A program made the position numbers and the translations under genes. From Peptacetobacter sp900539645 (GTDB taxonomy: Bacteria > Bacillota > Clostridia > Peptostreptococcales > Peptostreptococcaceae), in assembly GCF_047807365.1 (NCBI RefSeq), contig NZ_JBLOUI010000002.1, forward strand, positions 1-64,000: DNA of 64,000 bases, in the 5' to 3' direction. Positions 7,848 through 16,584 of the stretch are shown here, piece after piece (positions within the stretch are counted from its first letter, which is position 1; each line of letters starts with the position of its first letter). The notes beneath the pieces were generated by a model. That model was not told the origin of the DNA and did no database searches. It saw nothing but the letters and a program-made list of their open reading frames with translations.

Positions 7848-9258
7848 GAAAAAATTATACTTAGAATGCTATTCTGGAATTAGTGGAGATATGTTTGTTG
7901 CCTCTCTTTTAGATTTAGGGGCTGACTTAGAAGTACTTGAAAAATCTTTAAAAAGCCTTGAGTCAATTAAGGATAAATTTGAAATAAAAACAAGCAGAGT
8001 TGTAAAATCTGGATTAGATGCACTTGATTTTTCTGTTGTATTAGATGTAGACAATCACGATCACGATATGGAATATCTACATTCTAATAATTATAAACAC
8101 GACCATGACCACAGTCACGACCACGATCATCATCACGATCATGAACACAGCCATGACCACGATCATCATCATGACCATGAACATAGTCATGACAACGACC
8201 ATCATCACGACCATGACCACAGTCACGACCACGACCATCATCATGACCATGACCACAGTCATGATCACGGACATAGCCACGACCATGGGCACAGTCATGA
8301 ACACGTTGGACTTATAGAAATCCAGCATATAATAAACAGCAGTGGAATAACAGAAAATGCAAAAAAAATAGCTAATAAAATATTTGATATAGTTGCAAAT
8401 GCAGAAGCTAAAGCTCATGGAAAACCAAAAACAGAAGTTCACTTCCATGAAGTTGGGGCAGTAGACTCAATAGTAGATATAGTTGCAGCAGCTGTATGCA
8501 TAGATAATCTAGGTATAGAAGACGTTATAATACCAGCATTATACGAAGGAGTTGGAACAGTTAGATGCCAGCATGGTGTACTTCCAGTTCCGGTACCAGC
8601 AGTTTTAAATATAGTAAATGCAGAAAATCTAACTCTTAGCATAACTGGTGTTCAGGGAGAATTTGTAACTCCAACAGGTGCAGCAATAGCAGCAGCTATA
8701 TGCACAGAAAAAAAACTTCCAGAAAAATTTAGAGTAGTTAAAACTGGTATAGGTGCAGGTAAGAGAAATTATGAAAGACCTAGCCTTCTTAGAGCTATGA
8801 TAATAGAGGAAGAAGAAACAGAAATAGAAAAAGATAAAATAGTAAAAATGGAAACTAATATAGACGATTGTACAGGTGAAGCACTTGGATATGTTATGCA
8901 GAAATTAATGGATGCAGGTGCGAGAGATGTGCATTATATGCCAGTTTTTATGAAAAAAAATAGACCAGGCTATCAGTTAAATGTTATCTGTAAAGAAGAT
9001 AAAATGGACGAATTACAGAGAATAATATTTGAAGACACAACAAGTATAGGTATAAGAATTCAGTATATGGATAGAAAAATCCTAGAAAGAAGAACTGAAA
9101 TGAGAGAAACATCTATGGGAACAGTGCAGATAAAAATTTGTGGACTTCCATCAGGTGAAAGAATTTACCCAGAACACGATAGCATAGCTAGAATATGCAA
9201 AGAAACTGGTAAAACTTGGCAGGATGTATATCGTCAAATAATCGAGGAGTGCAAGTAA
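7840..9258 (+). CDS. larC: LarC, nickel insertase for the pincer cofactor, with a long histidine tract
   Basis: A 472-residue LarC. The N-terminal domain starts with LYLECYSGISGDMFVASLLD. Family segments HFHEVGAVDSIVDI and GEFVTPTGAAIA follow, and then the C-terminal domain with METNIDDCTGEALGYVM. LarC is a CTP-dependent nickel inserter. In Lactobacillus plantarum it is made from two frames by ribosomal frameshifting; here both parts are one open frame. Residues 73-155 hold 41 histidines, mostly in four 12-residue units of HSHDHDHHHDHE type. This is a much longer tract than the domain needs and is a plausible nickel store. It is coupled to larB by overlap, and larE follows after 4 bases. Confidence 0.93.
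   Translation: MSKKKLYLECYSGISGDMFVASLLDLGADLEVLEKSLKSLESIKDKFEIKTSRVVKSGLDALDFSVVLDVDNHDHDMEYLHSNNYKHDHDHSHDHDHHHDHEHSHDHDHHHDHEHSHDNDHHHDHDHSHDHDHHHDHDHSHDHGHSHDHGHSHEHVGLIEIQHIINSSGITENAKKIANKIFDIVANAEAKAHGKPKTEVHFHEVGAVDSIVDIVAAAVCIDNLGIEDVIIPALYEGVGTVRCQHGVLPVPVPAVLNIVNAENLTLSITGVQGEFVTPTGAAIAAAICTEKKLPEKFRVVKTGIGAGKRNYERPSLLRAMIIEEEETEIEKDKIVKMETNIDDCTGEALGYVMQKLMDAGARDVHYMPVFMKKNRPGYQLNVICKEDKMDELQRIIFEDTTSIGIRIQYMDRKILERRTEMRETSMGTVQIKICGLPSGERIYPEHDSIARICKETGKTWQDVYRQIIEECK
8110..8253 (+). repeat. Four tandem 36-base units encoding the LarC histidine tract
   Basis: Codons 91-138 of larC are four consecutive 12-codon units (HSHDHDHHHDHE and close variants), followed by shorter HSHDHG units to about 8305. 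Synonymous changes (CAC/CAT, GAC/GAT) separate the units, so the protein repeat is kept under selection while the DNA has diverged. This argues for an old repeat rather than a fresh expansion. Confidence 0.9.
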
Positions 9259-9262
9259 TAAT

Positions 9263-10081
9263 ATGAGTTATGAAGAAAAAAAGATAAGACTTTTAGAAGA
9301 GGTAGATAAATTATCTCAGGAAGATGTTGTACTTGCATTTTCAGGTGGTGTAGACAGCAGCCTTCTTTTAAAGTTGTTCTCAAAGTCAACTAAAAAAACA
9401 GGCAAAAAAGTCTATGCGGTAACAGTACACACAAAGATACATCCTATGAAAGATTTAGAGATTTCACGGAGAGTAGCGGATGAAATGGGTGTAGAACACA
9501 AAGTTATATCCATAGACGAGCTTAAAGAAGCTGGAATAGAGGACAACCCTGTAAATAGATGTTATCTTTGTAAGAAGAGTATATTTGAAAAATTACAGAG
9601 ATATGCAGAAGAACTTGGTGTAAAACAGGTAGTGGAAGGTACAAATGAGGACGATTTACATGTATACAGACCAGGAATAAAAGCAATAAAAGAGCTTGGA
9701 ATAAAAAGCCCTCTAGCTGATTCTGGATTTACAAAGGAAGAAGTTAGAAAACTTGCTGCAGAACTTGGGGTATCTGTATCAAATAGACCATCTACTCCAT
9801 GTATGGCTACTAGATTCCCTTATGGAACAATGTTAGATTATGAAAGTATTCAAAAGGTTGAAGAAGCTGAAAAATGGCTTAGAGATTTAGGATTTTATAA
9901 TGTAAGAATAAGAGTTCATGGGGATATAGCTAGGATAGAAGTAGATAAAAATGAAATGATGATGCTTTTAGAAAAGAAGGAAGAAATCGTTGAAAAATTA
10001 AAAGAGTTTGGATACGATTATATCACTCTAGACTTAGAAGGATTCCGTTCTGGAAGCATGGATATACATATAAAAAAGTAA
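9263..10081 (+). CDS. larE: LarE, ATP-dependent sulfur transferase of the pincer cofactor pathway
   Basis: A 272-residue PP-loop enzyme. The ATP-binding motif is FSGGVDSS (about residues 26-33). LarE adenylates the LarB product and puts in sulfur. The Cys at 180 lies in RPSTPCMATR, the place of the sacrificial Cys176 of L. plantarum LarE. In addition a CxxC pair (C100, C103) is present in RCYLCKK. Three such cysteines are the pattern described for LarE enzymes that use a [4Fe-4S] cluster to carry sulfide instead of destroying their own Cys. It is the last gene of the nik-lar run. Confidence 0.92.
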   Translation: MSYEEKKIRLLEEVDKLSQEDVVLAFSGGVDSSLLLKLFSKSTKKTGKKVYAVTVHTKIHPMKDLEISRRVADEMGVEHKVISIDELKEAGIEDNPVNRCYLCKKSIFEKLQRYAEELGVKQVVEGTNEDDLHVYRPGIKAIKELGIKSPLADSGFTKEEVRKLAAELGVSVSNRPSTPCMATRFPYGTMLDYESIQKVEEAEKWLRDLGFYNVRIRVHGDIARIEVDKNEMMMLLEKKEEIVEKLKEFGYDYITLDLEGFRSGSMDIHIKK

Positions 10082-10209
10082 AGACAAGAGTATAACTGCT
10101 CTTTGCTTCAGGCTTCAGTGCCCCATCCTATTATGTAACACATTTATAGGTATGGGGGCACTTGCAGTATTGTCGCTTTAGAGCAGTTATACACTCTTGT
10201 CTTTTTTTA
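10081..10209 (+). repeat. Nested palindromic element, copy A
   Basis: The outer arms are 10081-10102 and 10180-10203, with 22 base pairs and a 2-base bulge. Inside are the core motif GCTTCAGGCTTC (10105-10116), an inner stem AGTGCCCCAT (10117-10126) with its complement near 10152-10162, and the second core TGCAGTATTGTCG (10163-10175). The T-run CTTTTTTT after the outer stem makes it a functional-looking terminator for larE. On the other strand it also lies after the end of the M20 gene. Confidence 0.85.
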
Positions 10210-10216
10210 TACTTTG

Positions 10217-11419
10217 TTAGATTGTCTTTTCTTTAAATTCTTTTTTTATTTTTTCTGCTAATTCTCTGTTTTGAGAGATGTCAACTACAGTTGAGCAGAA
10301 TGCTTTTATTACAGTATTCATTTTGTCGAATGCATATTGAGAGTTTACTAGTTCAAGAGCCTTTTGTGTATGTATAGGAAGTGGCTCTGGAGAGTCTAGG
10401 GCTATTTCAGCATATATAGTAGGGCATACGTAGCTTACATTTCCGATATCTGATGAACCCACAGGAAGTCTATTGTCCTTGTCTAAGAAATTATCCATAC
10501 CATATAGTTTGAAATTGTCTTCAGTAGCTTTTATCATGCTATCAAGATGAACCGTATCGTCAAATGGATTTTCTATTAATCTGTACTCCAAAGTGCATCC
10601 AGTGCTTAGAGCAGCTGCATTTGCTATGTTTATAATTTTTTCTCTTAAAACTTTAAGTGAAGCCTTGTCTTTTTCCCTAATACTAAACTGACACGCAGCT
10701 AAGTCAGGTATTATGTTTGGTGCAGATCCTCCATTGCTTATAATACCGTGCACCTTTGCAGAAGGAGGTAGCTGCTGTCTAAGAAGTCCAATGTTTACAA
10801 ACATAGAGATAACAGCATCAAGTGCGTTTATTCCTTTATCTGGAGCCTGAGATGCATGAGAAGCAAGTCCTTTAAATTCAAATTCAAATGAATTCATAGC
10901 TAAATTATGTACATACATATTGTCATGTGCATCTAGATGAGCCTGAAATGCATAATCTACATCGTCAAATGCTCCTAAATTTATCATATCGTATTTAGCG
11001 CCAAAAGTTTCCTCTGCAGGAGTACCTATTAAAGATACATTTATACCTAGTTCTTTTGACACTTTAGAAAGTACAACGGCGCAACCAGTCATAGTAGCTG
11101 CTATCCAGTTGTGTCCACAAGCATGTGCATTTGTGCATCTATCATCTCCATATCCTGGAAGTGCATCGTACTCTGCAATAAATGCGTAATTTTCATAAGA
11201 AGGATTGTTTATATAAGAAGCGACAATTGCTGTAGGAAGAGTTTCATAAGGTTCTTTTACAACAAAATCATGCTTTTTTAACGTATCTACAATACACTTT
11301 GCAGATAAAAATTCTTCTCCTCCAAGTTCGGGATTATTAAATAAATAATTTGATATTTCTTCAAAATTATGCTGATATTCATCTACTATATTACAAATTG
11401 TTTTTTTAAAATTGTTCAT
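10217..11419 (-). CDS. M20D-family amidohydrolase/peptidase (AbgB-like)
   Basis: A 400-residue zinc amidohydrolase. Metal-site segments are YDALPG, NAHACGHN (about residues 97-104) and TPAEETFGAK. The lid/dimerisation domain shows the segment ASHASQAPDKGINALDA. The family includes aminobenzoyl-glutamate hydrolase and N-acyl-amino-acid hydrolases; which amide it cuts is not visible. GAAGGGAA precedes the ATG. It lies 58 bases after an RpiR-type regulator on the same strand, so the two probably form a unit. Its 3' end converges with larE across palindrome A. Confidence 0.85.
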   Translation of the reverse strand: MNNFKKTICNIVDEYQHNFEEISNYLFNNPELGGEEFLSAKCIVDTLKKHDFVVKEPYETLPTAIVASYINNPSYENYAFIAEYDALPGYGDDRCTNAHACGHNWIAATMTGCAVVLSKVSKELGINVSLIGTPAEETFGAKYDMINLGAFDDVDYAFQAHLDAHDNMYVHNLAMNSFEFEFKGLASHASQAPDKGINALDAVISMFVNIGLLRQQLPPSAKVHGIISNGGSAPNIIPDLAACQFSIREKDKASLKVLREKIINIANAAALSTGCTLEYRLIENPFDDTVHLDSMIKATEDNFKLYGMDNFLDKDNRLPVGSSDIGNVSYVCPTIYAEIALDSPEPLPIHTQKALELVNSQYAFDKMNTVIKAFCSTVVDISQNRELAEKIKKEFKEKTI

Positions 11420-11477
11420 ATTTGAATAATTCCCTTCATAATTATTTGATATTTTACTAAACCTACCACGATTAAAG

Positions 11478-12317
11478 CTACTGGTCTTCTTTACTATTTT
11501 TCATAAAATCAATAGCATCACTGTATTTTTTTAGTTCTGGCTCTATCTTTTCTTTGTATGTATGTCTTAGCTCTGAGAGTATGATATTACATAGAAGAAT
11601 AGATAGAATTGGTGAATTGTAAAAAGTCTCAGCTGACTCTTTTGTTACAACATAGGCGTCGGCATTTAAAGAGTTTCCTACTATATCAGAATTTGTCATA
11701 GAAACAAACTTTGCTCCGACTTTTTTTGCATAACGTGCAACCATATAGTCATCGTCTTCCATATCTGAAAAATTGGACATAATCACTAAATCATGCTTTG
11801 AAAGAGTGATAAGTTTTTCTCTTAAACTAACTCCTTGCTCATCTGTATAGATACACTTTATCCCACATATAGGTAGATAATTGTATAAATATTTCATAGC
11901 AATCGAATCAGAGCCAAATCCTATCAAATAAACTGCTGAAGCATTTGCTATATATTTAACTATTTTCTTTATTGTATTTGGAGATATCGTCTTTTCAAAA
12001 TTATTTATATCATTCACCAAATTAGAAAATATAGACTCTGTACAAGGTGTTGGCAAAAATGTTTCATATGGATTGTGCTTAATTGAGGATAATTGCTCAT
12101 TATTTATTTCTCTCTTTAATTCTATAAATCCTTTGTACCCTATCTTTTGGCTAAATCTAACAAGTGTTGCCTTGCTTGTATCTGCATTTTCTGCAATTTC
12201 ATTGCCGTTGTAATACGAAATAGTATCGTAATTATCTATAATGAATGTTGCAATTCTTTTTTCGTTTTTTGAAAAATTATCAAAATTGGAAATAATTTTA
12301 TCTTTAATTGAACTCAT
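11478..12317 (-). CDS. MurR/RpiR-family transcription regulator
   Basis: A 279-residue regulator with an N-terminal HTH_6 domain (about residues 1-77; key part ADTSKATLVRFSQKIGYKGF) and a C-terminal SIS sugar-phosphate domain (YLIGFGSDSIAMKYLYNYLP and VIMSNFSDMEDDDY). Members sense phosphorylated sugars or muropeptides. It lies just upstream of the M20 amidohydrolase on the same strand, which is its likely target along with itself. A ribosome binding site AAAGGGG lies before the ATG. Confidence 0.85.
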   Translation of the reverse strand: MSSIKDKIISNFDNFSKNEKRIATFIIDNYDTISYYNGNEIAENADTSKATLVRFSQKIGYKGFIELKREINNEQLSSIKHNPYETFLPTPCTESIFSNLVNDINNFEKTISPNTIKKIVKYIANASAVYLIGFGSDSIAMKYLYNYLPICGIKCIYTDEQGVSLREKLITLSKHDLVIMSNFSDMEDDDYMVARYAKKVGAKFVSMTNSDIVGNSLNADAYVVTKESAETFYNSPILSILLCNIILSELRHTYKEKIEPELKKYSDAIDFMKNSKEDQ

Positions 12318-12481
12318 AACTAAAAACCCCTTTAGAAATTGTAACTTATTTTATGATATTAATTATAACATAAAAAAAAGTATAAAAAAAAATTAAAATC
12401 TATATTAAATTAATGTTGAATATATATTTTATATATAGAAATTTGATATAATAAAGAAAAACTAAAATTTGGAGGTAAATT

Positions 12482-12853
12482 ATGAACTTTTCATTTGCAC
12501 ACAATAACATAAACGTATTAGATTTACAGAAGAGTATGGAGTTCTATGAAAAAGCACTAGGACTAAAAGAAACTAGCAGAATAGAGTCTGAAGATGGTAG
12601 CTTTACAATAGTATATCTTGGAGATGGTGTTACTCCTCACAATCTTGAGCTTACTTGGTTAAGAGACTGGGATAGACCATATAATTTAGGTGACAACGAG
12701 TTCCATCTAGCTTTAAGAGTAGACGATTTTGAAGCAGCACACGAGCTTCACAAAGAAATGGGATGTATATGTTTTGAAAATGAAGCTATGGGGATATACT
12801 TTATAGCGGATCCAGATAACTACTGGGTTGAAATAATACCAAGCCATATGTAA
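12482..12853 (+). CDS. gloA: Glyoxalase I-like VOC protein
   Basis: A 123-residue vicinal-oxygen-chelate protein, the full length of small glyoxalases. The four expected metal ligands can be placed: His in FAHNNINVLD, Glu in HNLELTWLRDW, His in FHLALRVDD and Glu in YWVEIIPSHM. It probably isomerises a methylglyoxal-thiol adduct; other VOC reactions cannot be excluded. GGAGG precedes the ATG, TATAAT (12447-12452) may be its -10 box, and a terminator follows, so it is transcribed alone. Confidence 0.8.
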   Translation: MNFSFAHNNINVLDLQKSMEFYEKALGLKETSRIESEDGSFTIVYLGDGVTPHNLELTWLRDWDRPYNLGDNEFHLALRVDDFEAAHELHKEMGCICFENEAMGIYFIADPDNYWVEIIPSHM

Positions 12854-12910
12854 TAGAAAAAATATTATATTTTATAAAATTTAGTAAAACATAACAAATA
12901 ATATCTTAAA

Positions 12911-12947
12911 ATACTACCACAAGTGTTAAAAGTGGTAGTATTTTTTT
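12911..12947 (+). terminator. Rho-independent terminator of the glyoxalase gene
   Basis: A perfect 10-base stem, ATACTACCAC (12911-12920) with GTGGTAGTAT (12932-12941), is followed by a run of T to 12947. Confidence 0.85.
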
Positions 12948-13035
12948 GATTATCTGATAGTGTATGTTATACTTTATGAGTAGAAGAAAAGTTAAAAAAT
13001 ATAATTATAAAAAACTAAAATAAAGGAGAAAAAAA

Positions 13036-13473
13036 TTGGATTATTTAAATATATTATTTCTGTCAATGATGCCTGTCACAGAGCTGAGGGGTGCAATTCC
13101 TATTGGTATAGCTATGAACCTAGATCCAATAGGCGTGTATATTGCAAGTGTTATAGGCTCTAGCTTAGTGGCAATTCCATTAATATTGACGTTTAGACAT
13201 ATACTAAACTTTATAAGAGAGATTTCTTTTTTAAAGAATATAGCTAAAAAAATAGACAATAAGATAGAGTCGTCTATGAAGAAGTTAAAGAGCGCATCTG
13301 TTCTAGGACTTATTCTGTTTGTAGGTGTTCCTCTTCCGACTACGGGAACATGGACTGCTGCAGCAATTGCATCGATACTACATATGAGAATAAGAAATGC
13401 ATTTTTGGGAATTGTAGTGGGAAATATGATGGCTGGAGTGATAGTAACTGGAATATCAATGCATATAATATAA
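13036..13473 (+). CDS. COG2426-type small multidrug export membrane protein
   Basis: A 145-residue membrane protein with about four hydrophobic segments. It starts with TTG after a good site (AAAGGAG). The opening SMMPVTELRGAIPIGIAM and the later segment GVPLPTTGTWTAAAIAS are the two matching half-motifs of the COG2426 'small multi-drug export protein' family, related to DedA-like fold proteins. The biological cargo is not established. It is flanked by terminators and so is a single-gene unit. Confidence 0.8.
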   Translation: MDYLNILFLSMMPVTELRGAIPIGIAMNLDPIGVYIASVIGSSLVAIPLILTFRHILNFIREISFLKNIAKKIDNKIESSMKKLKSASVLGLILFVGVPLPTTGTWTAAAIASILHMRIRNAFLGIVVGNMMAGVIVTGISMHII

Positions 13474-13487
13474 GAAAAGGTAATTAA

Positions 13488-13518
13488 GCTGTTACAATAT
13501 TTTTGTAGCAGTTTTTAT
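13488..13518 (+). terminator. Rho-independent terminator
   Basis: CTGTTACAA (13489-13497) pairs with TTGTAGCAG (13503-13511) with one wobble pair, followed by TTTTTATTTT. Confidence 0.75.
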
Positions 13519-13610
13519 TTTGGAAAATTCCTTTACTATAGCTAAAGAAAACCTTATTATATTCAATAGAGGAAAGTAGAACCTCTATCTAAAAGCAAGG
13601 AGTGAATAAA

Positions 13611-14849
13611 ATGTTAGGAGCAATAATTGGGGATATTCTAGGAAATGGATACGACTTTGGTCTAACAATCCCTAAATACGAAGAAGTACAGAAAAAATAC
13701 GACGAACTATTCAAAGAAGGAATAGAAATAAATCCAAGAGTTAGGGAAATATTTACCGACGATACAGTAATGACTGTAGCTGTTGGAAAAGCTCTTTCTC
13801 AGACTTTTGACAAACCTGCAGAAGAAATAAAATTATGTCTAAGATACAATATGCAGATGTTTGGAAGAAGCCACATAACTGCCGGATATGGAACATTGTT
13901 TAGCAATTGGCTAATTTCTCAGAAACCAGAACCTTACGAAAGCATAGGAAATGGATCTGCTATGAGAGTATCTTCTGTTGGATGGCTTGCAAACAACCTA
14001 AATGAAGTGGATATCTACGCAAGATTATCTGCTGAAGTTACACACAACAGTGAAGAGGGGATAAAAGGTGCTCAGGCAATAGCGAGTGCAATATTCCTAG
14101 CGAGAAATGGAAGCAAAAAAGAAGCGATAAAGAAATATATAGAAAAAGAATATGGATACGACTTATCTAAATCTATAGAAGATTACAGAAGTGCAGACAT
14201 AATGAAAAGGGACGCATTATGTGAAACAGCAGTTGTTCAGGCAATGGCTGCATTTTTAGAGAGCGAAAGTTTTGAAGATGCTGTAATAACTGCAGTTACA
14301 ATAGGTGGAGATACCGACACAATAGCTGCAATTACAGGATCTATTGCCGAAGCATACTACGGAATAGATGAAAAAGCTAAAGAGCTTGTACTCACTTATC
14401 TTCCTGATGATTTAAAAAGAGGAATAAATGATTACACATATATCGTAATGTATAGAAGAAACGAAAGAAAAAAAGCTTACGATAAAATATTTGACGACAT
14501 AAAATACTTCAAAGAAAGAATAAAAGAAGACACAGGAAGACCAGTTCCTATGTTTATGTTTAATCAGCCAGAGATGTCAGAAGAAGTTGAAAAACTTATA
14601 AATACAGCTCACCTTCCTGAGATAACAGACAAGGCGTATATAGATACATTAGACCTTCACAACATAGAAATGGACTCTGACTTATACAGAGAAAATGCAG
14701 CCGATTCTGGAGCATATCTTTTAAGAGCGATGCTTACTAGCATTGTAAGACAGGAAATATTTAATCCAGGAGCTGTAGACAAATGTGTAGACGATGGAAC
14801 TGTTTACGTATTATTAGAAGAAATGAAGAAAAAGAAAGTATATAGATAA
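13611..14849 (+). CDS. ADP-ribosylglycohydrolase family protein with C-terminal extension
   Basis: A 412-residue protein. The first 270 residues form an ADP-ribosylglycohydrolase domain. The start MLGAIIGDILG and the motifs FTDDTVMTVA and GGDTDTIAAITGSIAEAYYG carry the aspartates that bind two Mg ions. Such enzymes remove ADP-ribose from proteins, DNA or small molecules. Residues about 275-412 are an added helical region, including LLRAMLTSIVRQEIF, that resembles DUF6508-type tails (tentative). ATG 13611 is chosen over the in-frame GTG 13602, since AAGGAG lies 8 bases before it. An unknown protein follows after 15 bases. Confidence 0.85.
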   Translation: MLGAIIGDILGNGYDFGLTIPKYEEVQKKYDELFKEGIEINPRVREIFTDDTVMTVAVGKALSQTFDKPAEEIKLCLRYNMQMFGRSHITAGYGTLFSNWLISQKPEPYESIGNGSAMRVSSVGWLANNLNEVDIYARLSAEVTHNSEEGIKGAQAIASAIFLARNGSKKEAIKKYIEKEYGYDLSKSIEDYRSADIMKRDALCETAVVQAMAAFLESESFEDAVITAVTIGGDTDTIAAITGSIAEAYYGIDEKAKELVLTYLPDDLKRGINDYTYIVMYRRNERKKAYDKIFDDIKYFKERIKEDTGRPVPMFMFNQPEMSEEVEKLINTAHLPEITDKAYIDTLDLHNIEMDSDLYRENAADSGAYLLRAMLTSIVRQEIFNPGAVDKCVDDGTVYVLLEEMKKKKVYR

Positions 14850-14864
14850 TAAGGTGATTAAATT

Positions 14865-15347
14865 ATGCTAAAAAAGGTAGATACAATAGAGAATAAAAAT
14901 ATCGACGAAAACCAATTAATGGCAGAAAAAATAGTAGATATAATAAATGGCTATGGTGTGGAAAACTGTGGACTTAGAATCAGCAATGGCGTAATTTTGG
15001 TATCGACTATAAACAAATACAAAGGGCTAAAATACTCGACCTCAATCCACACAGGTAAGGACAGATTTACCAGTATAGTAATAGACTTGGAAGAGCAAAT
15101 CTACATAAATAACGAGGCTGAGAGAGATATTTTTTTAAACATGATATACGAGAGAAACAACTACTATGCAGAAAAACACTCTGGAAAAAATATGAGCCAG
15201 GGAATAGGCGTAAATAAAAATTATAAATTTGAAATGATAAAAAACGAAGTAGTTAAATTTAACTCTCAAAGTATAGTAAATTCATTTGTATCTACTGTAA
15301 ATGAATTCATAGAAGAAGTAGATCGATTTGAAAAATTTCTATTCTAA
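14865..15347 (+). CDS. Unrecognised 160-residue protein
   Basis: I do not recognise this family. It is an acidic-to-neutral soluble protein with alternating predicted strands in the middle (GLRISNGVILVSTI, FTSIVIDLEEQIYI) and a helical C-terminus ending FEKFLF. There is no signal peptide or membrane segment. AAGGTGAT precedes the ATG. The 15-base gap to the ADP-ribosylglycohydrolase suggests one transcript, so it may act with that enzyme. Codon use matches its neighbours. Confidence 0.65.
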   Translation: MLKKVDTIENKNIDENQLMAEKIVDIINGYGVENCGLRISNGVILVSTINKYKGLKYSTSIHTGKDRFTSIVIDLEEQIYINNEAERDIFLNMIYERNNYYAEKHSGKNMSQGIGVNKNYKFEMIKNEVVKFNSQSIVNSFVSTVNEFIEEVDRFEKFLF

Positions 15348-15491
15348 AAATAGAACACTAAAAATATAGATATAATATTAAATCAACGAAAATATAAAAT
15401 ATTAAAAAGTGCCAACTATAATACAAATGAAGGTAATAAGAATAACTTGAATCAAATTAGAAAATAATTTGAAAAAGTTTGCCCAAAATAC

Positions 15492-15520
15492 TTGACACCA
15501 ATCTATGAAAATGTTATCCT
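15492..15520 (+). promoter_or_regulatory. Sigma-A promoter of the amino-sugar PTS operon
   Basis: TTGACA (15492-15497), a 17-base spacer and TATCCT (15515-15520) stand about 30 bases before the antiterminator RNA target, as expected for a leader transcript starting near 15527. Confidence 0.8.
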
Positions 15521-15551
15521 AAATACAGTTGAAAAATGGATATGACAATTT

Positions 15552-15633
15552 GGAGTGTTACTGGTAGAGCAGGCAAGACCGAATTTTATAGAATGCACTA
15601 TAGGTGTATTGTATAAAGTTAGGTCTTTTTTTT
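15552..15633 (+). promoter_or_regulatory. Ribonucleic antiterminator (RAT) overlapping a terminator, LicT/SacY type
   Basis: The RAT hairpin spans 15552-15580, with conserved GTTACTG, AGCAGGCAA and GACC parts typical of LicT/SacY/GlcT targets. AGACC at its 3' end is also the start of the terminator stem, which closes with GGTCT near 15622-15626 over a long wobble-rich arm and is followed by eight T. The two structures are mutually exclusive. The regulator encoded next is of the matching family, so it should bind here when its PTS is active and let transcription through. Confidence 0.9.
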
Positions 15634-15723
15634 ATTGTTATGATAATCTTATTATTATTATTATTTAAGGTATAGTAGTATGATGTGGAATTTATATTAT
15701 ATCTGGAAAGGCAAGGAATGTTT

Positions 15724-16566
15724 ATGAAAGTTACAAAAGTTATAAATAATAATTTTGTATGCTCATGCAACGAAAAGAATAAAGAGATTATTGTAATGGG
15801 AAAAGGAATAGGATTTAAAGCTAAAGAAGGCGACGAGATAGATGCATCTAAAGTAGAGAAAGTATTCACTATGAATGGAAAATCTGCAATAGATAAATTC
15901 AAACGCTTGATTGAGGAGCTGCCTATTGAGCATTTTAAAGTGTCTAATGACATAATAAACTACGCAAAACGTACACTTGGCAAGAGATTAAATCAGAACA
16001 TATACATAACTCTGACAGATCACATAAGCTTTTCAGTGTACAGATTTAAAAATGGTATGAAATTTAGTAATCCTCTCTTATGGGAAGTAAAGCATTTTTA
16101 TAATCCAGAATATATAATTGGAGAATATGCTGTAAACCTAATAAAAGAAAAATTAGGTGTGGAAATGGGTGAAGATGAGGCGGCTAATATAGCACTTCAT
16201 ATAGTAAATGCTGAGTACAACACAGAGATGAACGACGCATTAAAAATAACTACTCTTATAGGAGATATACTAAAAATAGTAACAGATACTTTTGATATAC
16301 AACTAGATGAAGAAAGCTTACATTATTCAAGACTTATTACACATCTGAAATTCCTTTCACAGAGGATATTTATGGGAGAGATGTTAAAAGATTCTGACGA
16401 TGTATTTGCTGAAATGATAGCAATGAAATATCCTGAAGAATTTAAGTGCGCACTAAAGATAAGGGATTATATAGAAAAACAGTATAATCAGAGGATATCA
16501 AATGAAGAACTTGTATATCTTGCGGTGCATATAAGACGTGTTTCTACAATAGAGGATGAAAATTAA
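15724..16566 (+). CDS. licT: BglG/LicT-family PTS antiterminator
   Basis: A 280-residue antiterminator. The N-terminal RNA-binding (CAT) domain begins MKVTKVINNNFVCSC, and two PRD domains follow, with phosphorylatable histidines in segments such as LTDHISFSVYRF, NIALHIVNAEY, LITHLKF and YLAVHIRRV. ATG 15724 is chosen over the in-frame start at 15685 because AAGGA lies 6 bases before it and the family begins this way. It should bind the RAT just upstream and allow its own transcription together with the IIA and IICB genes. The gene symbol is used for family, not proven substrate. Confidence 0.88.
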   Translation: MKVTKVINNNFVCSCNEKNKEIIVMGKGIGFKAKEGDEIDASKVEKVFTMNGKSAIDKFKRLIEELPIEHFKVSNDIINYAKRTLGKRLNQNIYITLTDHISFSVYRFKNGMKFSNPLLWEVKHFYNPEYIIGEYAVNLIKEKLGVEMGEDEAANIALHIVNAEYNTEMNDALKITTLIGDILKIVTDTFDIQLDEESLHYSRLITHLKFLSQRIFMGEMLKDSDDVFAEMIAMKYPEEFKCALKIRDYIEKQYNQRISNEELVYLAVHIRRVSTIEDEN

Positions 16567-16584
16567 GAATTTTGAGGTGTAACG

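Noticed and set aside
8110..8253. Tandem 36-base repeats considered as a CRISPR array
   Set aside because: The units are contiguous, have no spacers, and encode the histidine tract in frame.
8077..8448. Long ORFs in other frames over the larC histidine tract (Met/Val-rich on the minus strand, Thr/Met-rich on the plus strand)
   Set aside because: These are shadows of the CAC/GAC repeats. The larC frame has all the family motifs on both sides.
7840..9258. A programmed frameshift in larC as in L. plantarum
   Set aside because: Both LarC domains are in one continuous frame here, so none is needed.
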